From Cydia pomonella (Eukaryota; Arthropoda; Insecta; Lepidoptera; Tortricidae): 64,000 nucleotides of DNA. The stretch lies in the NCBI RefSeq assembly GCF_033807575.1, contig NC_084725.1, positions 10,823,001-10,887,000 of the forward strand. Reading direction: 5' to 3'. This document shows, piece after piece, positions 57,258 through 64,000 of the stretch. Below the pieces are notes generated by a model, which did no database searches, was not told where the DNA came from, and saw only the letters and a list, made by a program, of their open reading frames with translations. The position numbers and the translations under genes are program-made. Positions within the stretch are counted from its first letter, which is position 1, and every line of letters begins with the position of its first letter.

Positions 57258-57537
57258 TAGACCGCGGTCCAATAACAGATTTCCATGGCCATTGGCATCC
57301 CGGGCGAAAACTCGTAAAGTAGTTAAGGGCGGTTTGTAATGACCGCTCTTGGACGTCAGCTGCCGCTCCGTTGGTGGTTTGAGGATTTACTATTTTTTTA
57401 CGTATTCCTCAACCCACCAACGGAGCGGCAGCTGACGTCCACGATGCTTCATTACACATCGCCCATAACCACTTTATGAGTGCGATGCCAGCATGCGATG
57501 CGATGACCGACGAAATTTGCGCCTGGCTTGCGGTCTA
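57258..57537. mobile_element. Foldback MITE, 280 bp, TSD TTA
   Basis: Ends TAGACCGC and its complement, with TTA at 57255-57257 and 57538-57540. The inner arms of about 80 bp are near the centre and include a 27-bp perfect block starting GGACGTCAGCTGCCGCTCCG. The 3-bp TTA suggests PIF/Harbinger, though the short outer ends leave room for doubt. Confidence 0.72.
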
Positions 57538-57540
57538 TTA

Positions 57541-58111
57541 CCGGCACTCAGTCTTAGCGGGAATTATTCAGACCGATGGAGCGTCAGTCGGCTCATTGCA
57601 TATTCTCATTTTAAATCACCTCCGATAAATGGAGCCAAGGAGCCAATTCGAACATAAATTCTGATTCTGACTTCTGTTCGTGTGCTGAAGCGGTATATGA
57701 AGAGAGCTCATATAGAGCCAACGTCGTGGAAGAATCTAACCTGTGACCGTCTCACGTGGGGGTCAAGAAAATGTGACATGTAATGACAAGGGGGAGGGGG
57801 GAGTCACAAACTTTGTGACGTCACTTCAACATCATCAGTAATCGATTTTTTAATGTTTTTATTCGTTGTAAAGTTAAATAACGAGTTTTTGGCGACAAAC
57901 CGAGATATCCCATTATCTGTCTCGCTCTATAGGTAAACGATGGTGCGCGACGGCGATGTTGTGACAACTGCTGTGTTATTTCGCGTTACTGTAATAGTCT
58001 AAGAAGCGATGGCGAGGTGTGACTTCATATTGTAGTATACTTCTGATTCGTACTTCGTAAAATGTAATTTAATGGATGGAGGATCAAATCCCACAATTTT
58101 TGAGGAATATT
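57541..58111. other. Unassigned non-coding DNA
   Basis: About 570 bp, no gene seen. The G-rich run GGGGGAGGGGGGAG lies near 57790. Confidence 0.3.
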
Positions 58112-58632
58112 TTACACTAGTAATTCAGCCTTTATATGTCCCACTGTTCGGCACAGATCTCCTCATGCGCGAGAGGGCTCAGACGTCCCGTATATACGGT
58201 GTATATGGACATGTGATCATATTAAGTATCGCGTCTCGTATTTTTACCTATATCAATACCGCTGTAGAATACCTACATAAATGGTCACAATTATCTAGGT
58301 ATAGTCCCCACGCTGGCACTACGGTACACAAATACATCCCCACTCATGTCTCATATATATGTTTTATTTGAAAACCACGTGTGTTAGAGCGGGATGAAAG
58401 ATGAACTCGTATAGAGCTCGGAATTTGTAGGTCCAGAAAAATATGGATTTTTCGATCTGACTTCCGGGTCGAAAAAATTTTGACGGCCCGGCTAACCGGT
58501 GAGAGATGGGTGAGGGTGCTCGAACAAATGTCATAGAGGATCCTGGGCAGTTTCTGAGGTACTGAGGGTTGTACTAATGTACGAGCCAGAATTTGTACCC
58601 AGGATATCAAAGCCAGTAGGCCACCACCGCGT
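58112..58632 (-). mobile_element. Decayed family A SINE with the CCCAGCAGTGGGAC-type tail
   Basis: The complement of 58112-58330 reads as the tail of the 22595 element (GTGGGGACTATA, CTCTCGCGCATGAGGAG, CAGTGGGACATATA). The complement of the end (58560-58632) keeps GGTGGCCTACTGG, GGTACAAATTC and CTGGCTCGTAC, a worn tRNA-like head. Between them lies about 200 bp I cannot match. It may be one interrupted element or two. Confidence 0.5.
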
Positions 58633-58711
58633 TATTATATAGAGAGAAAAATCCAACTGATTTATTGATTGATAGTATTTTTATTATATAAAGAAAAAAA
58701 TCCAACCGATT
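58633..58711. repeat. Short direct repeat split by SINE copy 7
   Basis: AAAAATCCAACTGATTTATT and AAAAATCCAACCGATTTATT occur in series. TTTATTGATAGCATCTTTA reappears just after the SINE, so the SINE probably interrupted the second unit. Confidence 0.5.
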
Positions 58712-58982
58712 TATTAAATAAATAAATAAATATTATAGGACATTATTATACAAATTGACTAAGTCCCACAGTAAGCTCAATAAGGCTTGTGTTGAGGGTA
58801 CTTAGACAACGATATATATAATATATAAATATTTATAAATACTTAAATACATAGAAAACACCCATGACTCAGGAACAAATATCCATGCTCATCACACGAA
58901 TAAATGCCCTTACCAGGATTTGAACCCGGGACCATCAGCTTCGTAGGCAGGGTCACTACCCACTAGGCCAAACCGGTCGTCT
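58712..58982 (-). mobile_element. tRNA-derived SINE, family B, copy 7
   Basis: Minus copy with (TTTA)n end, the ATATATATAATATATAAATA centre, B box GGGTTCAAATCC and the GACGACCGG head. It is among the longest of the seven copies. Confidence 0.9.
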
Positions 58983-59238
58983 AAATTTATTGATAGCATC
59001 TTTACTTGATTACTTTAACTTCAAATGTTCCCAGGGTTGGCGCTCCACAGACGCTACTTGATTTGTTTGAGGTTGAAAACCTGTGCTGTGACATCTATTG
59101 AGTGTTAATGTGTACTAAATGCTACTAATTAACAAAACCCATTTTATTGACACATGGACGAGCCTAACTTGTAGATTTTCTTTATTCATATTTATTTAAT
59201 ACAAGGGATATTTTGATATGACCCCTTAACCTTACGAG

Positions 59239-59460
59239 ATGACTCCTATGGTTGGAAATAATTTTATTTTCGCATCTAAACTGTGGAATGAACTGCCGCC
59301 CGCGGTATTTCCGGACCTATACGACCTTCAAACCTTCATGAGAAGAGCGTACTCCCATCCTAAATCCAACAACGCACTTGCAAACCCTCTGGTGTTGCAG
59401 GTATCCATGGATGACGATAGCTTACCAACAGGCGATTAGTTGCTCGTTGGTTTCCTACGT
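59239..59460 (+). pseudogene. LINE RT C-terminus, SKLWNELPPAVFP type
   Basis: The frame contains SKLWNELPPAVFPDLYDLQT, MRRAYSHPKSNN and VLQVSMDDDSLPTGD and then stops. LWNELPxxVFP is the C-terminal block of a LINE RT; the VLQVS...LPTGD part matches 17464-17649. Only the last 65 residues remain. Confidence 0.8.
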
Positions 59461-60679
59461 CATAAAAAAATCTAATTCTAAGATAACAGGCGTGTATATA
59501 ATTTTAAAATTTAAAATCTTATACAGCCCAGCTCTTGCACTATGAAATGGAAACGAGAAAGCAAATTTGCGTCCGATATTGCTCCCGATAATACGTTTCT
59601 AATCGAATCGCGGCCGAGTGTACCGCGATAAGAATCTTAATGTACACTATTTCAGGCAAATATGGTAATGTTTAGATGTTTCATCTTTTGTGATATGAAG
59701 AATTATACGAGAGCTTTGTCGAGCGACCGAAATTATGTGTTTGTATTTTTGTATTTGTACAGACAATACATTCCATATGCATCCCGATATCCTGGCCTTA
59801 GTCCATATAATCTTTAAAATATAAGATTAGTTCTAAGTTAGCTTTTTTTTATACATTCATTTTGTCAACAATATTTCGAGTTTTTGGATGACACGGGACC
59901 TGTTGCTATGACGTAATATGTGGATGCCCCTAATCTGATGTCACAATACAAATATTAAAATCAAAGTATCAACTACTAAGTTGTAATTTATTGCAAATTT
60001 TGGAAATTCGTTGAAAACATTGGGCTAGCGCGTGGAATATGGCTCAAACCCCAAAAAAAAACCCGTGCCGAGAATTCGTTTCGTTGTCGCACTACAACAA
60101 TTGAAGACTTTCAAAACTTTAATGCTATGATATTCAGTTATTTATTTGCTAAATGGTCAAAAATCGAGAGTTCGAACCCAGTTAGATGTGCTATATAGAG
60201 CCTAAAAAATAGTTCTTGTAAAAAATGCAAAAAAAATGGTGAGGTCCTTATCATACGGACAAGAGACGGCTCCCTCTGCATTCCAATTTACTTCTTAAAT
60301 AACAACTACAGTATCCTTGTGGGAAAAGAACAGCAAATAAAACTGCAGGCCATATATTGCCAGTTAAACGTTCGGTTTTATCGTCTAAAAGCGATGTCTT
60401 CATGGCGAGAAATTTACGACACATCTAGTCTTATAGTGTCAAGTTTACGAGAACGATAGTTTTAACGATGGCGAGTAAAATGTGGGGTAACTGCTGTATT
60501 AAGTGGTTCTCATGTATAAAAGGCGACAAATTATATCGCTTTCCCCATGATGCCTAAAATATATGATGCTATATATTTGCATGTAAATATAGAATGCCTT
60601 GTAAATGTTATAAGAATCCTTGGGGCCTACTCTTAGAATAAAAGTATTAAAATATTTATTTTTCCATTTACAACAAATG
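59461..60679. other. Unassigned non-coding DNA
   Basis: About 1.2 kb, no gene supported. Confidence 0.35.
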
Positions 60680-60960
60680 CTGTAGAATGAACTGTCGTCC
60701 GCGGCATTTCCGCATACGACCTTAAAACCCTCAAGAAAAGAGCCAAGGACGTCGCCAACTGATGGGCTAAGGGGGAGGGGGTTAGTTGCTATGGCCGATG
60801 GCGGAGGGGAAGGGGAGGAGCATACATATAGTTACAAATTTAATTTTCTTTACGGGGGCAGCTGCCCCTGTGCCCTCCCGGTGACGCCCTTGAAGAGAGC
60901 GTACTCCTATCTTAACGCAACTCACTTACATCCAGGGATACAGACAGCTACATCCACGGA
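60680..60960 (+). pseudogene. Diverged LINE RT C-terminus
   Basis: GAATGAACTGTCGTCCGCGG, then CATTTCCGCATACGACCTTA and AAGAGAGCGTACTCCTATCT resemble 59252-59355 with insertions between them. The frame is broken. A G-rich patch (60770-60815) interrupts it. Confidence 0.5.
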
Positions 60961-61146
60961 AATCCATAGGGATAAACCAGTATAAGAGAGACAGGTAACG
61001 GCTTTGAGCTTCGAATGAATTACTCAGTTGCAACTTCCAAGATCGGAAATAACTCCGCCATTCATTTTAATGTTTGAATTGATCGTTCATTTTAGACTAG
61101 CTTAACCTTTGCGACTTCATCCGCTAAGAAAACTTTAAACTGTAGG

Positions 61147-61484
61147 TGGTTCCTGATGATCTTCCTCACGCTGTCCGGCTTGGCCACGGCTCATGGGAGC
61201 CCCGAGTCCACTTGGCAACTAATCCCCAGAATTGGCGGTGGCATTCGTTTTTACGAAAGCGACTGCCCTCTTACCTTTAAGCCAGAGGGGAAACTAAGCC
61301 TTATTGTGGGATTAGTCCGGTTTCTTCACGATGTTTTCCTTCACCGAAAGGCGACTGTAGTAATTATCCAAGATTTTTGTGTATCGTGCATGAGTTCCGA
61401 ACAACTCATGTTACACGCCGGGGTTTGAACCCCCAACCTCCGGATTGAAAGTCACACTCCTACCACTAGGCTACCAGCACCCAT
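61147..61484 (-). mobile_element. tRNA-derived SINE, family A, copy 4
   Basis: Minus copy. The complement of the right end gives GGTGCTGGTAGCCTAGTGGT and GGTTCAAACCCCGG; the body keeps GGTGAAGGAAAACATCG. The tail at the left matches GCCGTGGCCAAGCCGGACAG. It is diverged and has no obvious target duplication. Confidence 0.82.
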
Positions 61485-62004
61485 TAACCTACTCTCGTAC
61501 TAAATTCAAACCCCCATTGTACCCCCTTAAGGATGAATGTCGGGATCAAATGTATCCCTACAACACAAATCTATAATTATTATTATAATTAAATAAACGC
61601 GTTCTAAATTCAAAATCATAACATTTACAAACGCCAATAAAAAGCCGTGATTGGGTGGAGGGGGAGTATAAAAACGAAACGTATGCATGTTTCATTAGCA
61701 GTATTGTATCAACCCGCGGAGCGTTCACACCGCCGCGCTTTTGTTGGATACGAGGTGATTTCCAATGAGAATATGGAACGAGCTGTCGATTGAGAAAAGC
61801 TATGAACCATTGTTGCTTTGTTAAGAGTTTTCGAGTGAGTATTTTACTATTCTGTACAGATTGGAGTGCTAACACAAATAATTCTGATGCCTTTGTATAA
61901 TATGATATTCGAAGCTGACTGCATATATCTCGCCATACAAAGTTAGCTTCTTAGGGTGTCGTACCTCAATAGAAAAAAATGGAAAGAATATACACGGGAA
62001 AAAA
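61485..62004. other. Unassigned non-coding DNA
   Basis: About 520 bp, no gene seen. Confidence 0.3.
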
Positions 62005-62305
62005 TATGATATATCGAACACACACTTCAGTGATTTTTATTAAGATTAACTGCTTTATACAATATCAACAAGTGTATGAAAAACAGTAAAATACAAAGCA
62101 ATAAAGTTAACTGTTTGAACAATTACTAAGTATTGAAAAAAAGATAAAAATAAACTAACAGTCTTGTATCTTATTAGCTACTCAAAACAGTAAAATTTAC
62201 TGTCTTTTCAGAACAGTAAAATTTATTGTCTAGTTAGGCTCATATGGAACTGTTTAAAGCATTAAAGTAATGCAATTTCACTTGTTTTAAATGTTTTTTT
62301 TACTC
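62005..62305 (-). repeat. AT-rich dispersed repeat, copy 2 (inverted)
   Basis: Relative of 53745-54035 in opposite orientation: CAAAACAGTAAAATTTACTG, TTTTCAGAACAGTAAAATTT and GGAACTGTTTAAAGCATTAA. It is diverged, with several indels. Confidence 0.6.
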
Positions 62306-62561
62306 ATGCGATTTCTCATTCATTAATTAGATTTCTCGTGCGTCTGTTTGTCTAAATAGCTGTCTGTGACAGGTAATTTGCTACAGCGTCAGTCTGAGTA
62401 GAGTAGCCTTTTTTTATCTGTCATTTTATAACCCAATTTCAGAAACTATTTTTACTTAATGTTGCGCGAGTTACAATTTTGAGTGCGCTATCATGAAAAC
62501 TTGATATAAATAATCACGTCACGCCACCCAATCATAGCTTCGATCACTCACGATCGAATAA

Positions 62562-63066
62562 GTCAATTTACTACAGTTAGTAGAAATATGGCAGTGGCCT
62601 GTAAGCCGTAATCAATAGAGCACCGACACCGAAGCACGCTGGATAATTTGCGGCTGAGAGGGCTTTGGAATATATAGACAAGACCTAAAAAATAAGTAAT
62701 ATTAATTATACAGAATGGCCGATAATTGTCAGGAAATGGCGCAGGATCGGGAAAGGTGGTGTTATCTTGTTTCGGCGGCCAAGACCCTCTTTGGGTCGCT
62801 GAACTATATAAGTTAATTTAGTTAGTTAAATAGAACGAAATTATCCCGCTCCGCGGAGTGAGACTACAGGTTGACTGAATCTTAGTTGGCTTGGCAACGC
62901 AATGTCGGGAACTTTATTTAACATGCCGGTATATTGTGCAATGTACAGCGTGCAATTTACTAGAGTTAGTAGAAATATGTCAGTGGCCTATAAGCTGTGG
63001 AGCGGTGAATCCGAAGCACGCTGGATAATTTGCGGTTGACAGGGCTTTGGAAGATATAAACAAGAC
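62562..63066 (+). repeat. Local two-copy repeat, about 115 bp per copy, 390-bp offset
   Basis: Copies 62562-62684 and 62952-63066 share GTTAGTAGAAATATG, CAGTGGCCT, CCGAAGCACGCTGGATAATT and GGGCTTTGGAA, and both end in ACAAGAC. They differ by substitutions and one small indel. Confidence 0.7.
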
Positions 63067-63701
63067 TAGCTTCAGGTTAGTTCACAAAACGAAAAGAAGA
63101 AGATAAACCAGTTGAAACTGTGCTCTCTTCCCTAGTGCACCTATGCCCACATCTAAACTAATTTTACAAACACGGCAAAAATACCGATTATTACGAGTTC
63201 ATCGCGTGGATTTCTTTATATATTTATAGGTGCCGGTGTGGCGCCTTTATCTCTACAAGTATATATCTTTCGCCCAGTTCTCCCTTCATTCCCCCCATTC
63301 TTCCTTTCATTGAGACGGTCATCTGACTGTCGGAACTAAATGCATTATTTTTATAATCGGTAGTCAGCATATATCATTATCAGTATTTTCGAAGTTAAGC
63401 TAAAATTCTAACTCAACCGAACATAGGGAACTGACGGTTCAGAATACCTAAATTATATGTGGTCTTATGTGTTATTTTCGAGACGTTTTCAGAAACCCTT
63501 TTTTTTATAAATCTGAATGTCTCTTCTAAACCTACACAGGTCTATGGCGTTGCCATTCGAAGCTACCGCAAGCGGAGCCGGTCGAGACACTTGTATTATG
63601 TTACCAATACCACTCGATTCGCCGGTCATTTGATAGATTTACCTGCTTTGTCGTTATTGAAATCTTCAATATCAATACATCAGTCAAAATCGGGCCATTT
63701 T
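63067..63701. other. Unassigned non-coding DNA
   Basis: About 630 bp with no supported gene. Confidence 0.3.
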
Positions 63702-64000
63702 TAGGGTTCCGTAGCCAAATGGCAAAAAACGGAACCCTTATAGATTCGTCATGTCCGTCTGTCTGTCCGATTATGTCACAGCCACTTTTTCCTAAACTGA
63801 ATAGTTTGCGCGAGAGACACTTCCAAAGTGGAAAAATGTGTCCCCCCCCCCCCCGTAACTTCTAAAATAACAGAATGAAAAATCTAAAAAAAATATATGA
63901 TATACATTACCATGCAAAATTCCACCGAAAATTGGTTTGAACGAGATCTAGTAAGTAGTTTTTTTTAATACGTCATCAATGGTACGGAACCCTTCATGAG
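63702..64000 (-). mobile_element. GTTCCGTA repeat family, inverted copy, cut by window end
   Basis: Begins TTAGGGTTCCGTAGCCAAAT and GGCAAAAAACGGAACCC, contains GACACTTCCAAAGTGG and a C-run of about 14 (63842-63855) before GTAACTTCTAAAATAACAG, and continues past the window edge. It matches 50652-51138 in reverse, including the poly-G/C tract. Confidence 0.85.

Overview
The window reads as non-coding, repeat-dense nuclear DNA of an insect, most likely a moth or butterfly (Lepidoptera). The basis is AT-rich DNA without bacterial-style gene packing, several tRNA-headed SINE families with A and B box promoters, 3' ends of non-LTR retrotransposons of a type I associate with lepidopteran genomes (the 'aagcatacggcccgcctgat' tail and the 'cccagcagtgggac' tail), and many foldback MITEs. 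I could not assign any host protein-coding gene, rRNA, functional tRNA or CRISPR array. The window is probably intergenic or intronic.

Coding sequence of mobile origin. The longest open frame is a 727-codon reverse transcriptase (RT) on the minus strand (23233-25416) with intact RT motifs but no endonuclease. A second minus-strand RT fragment of 359 codons (19580-20659) keeps the second half of the RT. Around them lie many 3' fragments of other LINEs: 1051-1409 (+, one frameshift), 4275-4460 (-), 14255-14482 (+), 14895-15290 (-), 17464-17649 (+), 25430-25745 (+), 35765-35951 (+), 42520-42805 (-), 43440-43660 (-), 48960-49250 (+), 53107-53515 (-), 54835-55015 (-), 59239-59460 (+) and 60680-60960 (+). 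Nearly all are 3' ends, as expected from 5' truncation at insertion.

SINEs. Family A (tRNA-like head, 'ctcgtacca' junction) is at 11817-12148, 22595-22905, 42148-42482, 61147-61484 and, decayed, 58112-58632. Two copies have clear target-site duplications (15 and 12 bp). The 22595 copy shares head and body with the others but carries a different, LINE-derived tail. Family B ('gacgaccgg' head) has seven copies: 17895, 28145, 28551, 41571, 54099, 56814 and 58712.

DNA-transposon relics. Four elements have exact 8-bp target duplications and CAG-type termini like hAT transposons: 8665-9311, 26684-26857, 33975-34396 and 34800-34893. The first is the most striking object in the window: two perfectly identical 240-bp inverted arms around a 167-bp centre. 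Three elements have 3-bp TAA or TTA duplications like PIF/Harbinger: 49373-49530, 55039-55201 and 57258-57537. At least a dozen further foldback elements lack a duplication I could confirm. A double-hairpin repeat occurs as a head-to-head pair at 7806-8035 and 8236-8465, immediately left of the perfect foldback.

Other repeats include a long (TG)n tract at 19343-19439 next to an RT 3' end, a dispersed family with a built-in poly-G tract (50652 and 63702 copies), a three-copy local repeat at 37489-38260 and a two-copy one at 62562-63066. The remaining stretches are AT-rich DNA in which I see no gene; they are listed so that the gaps are explicit.
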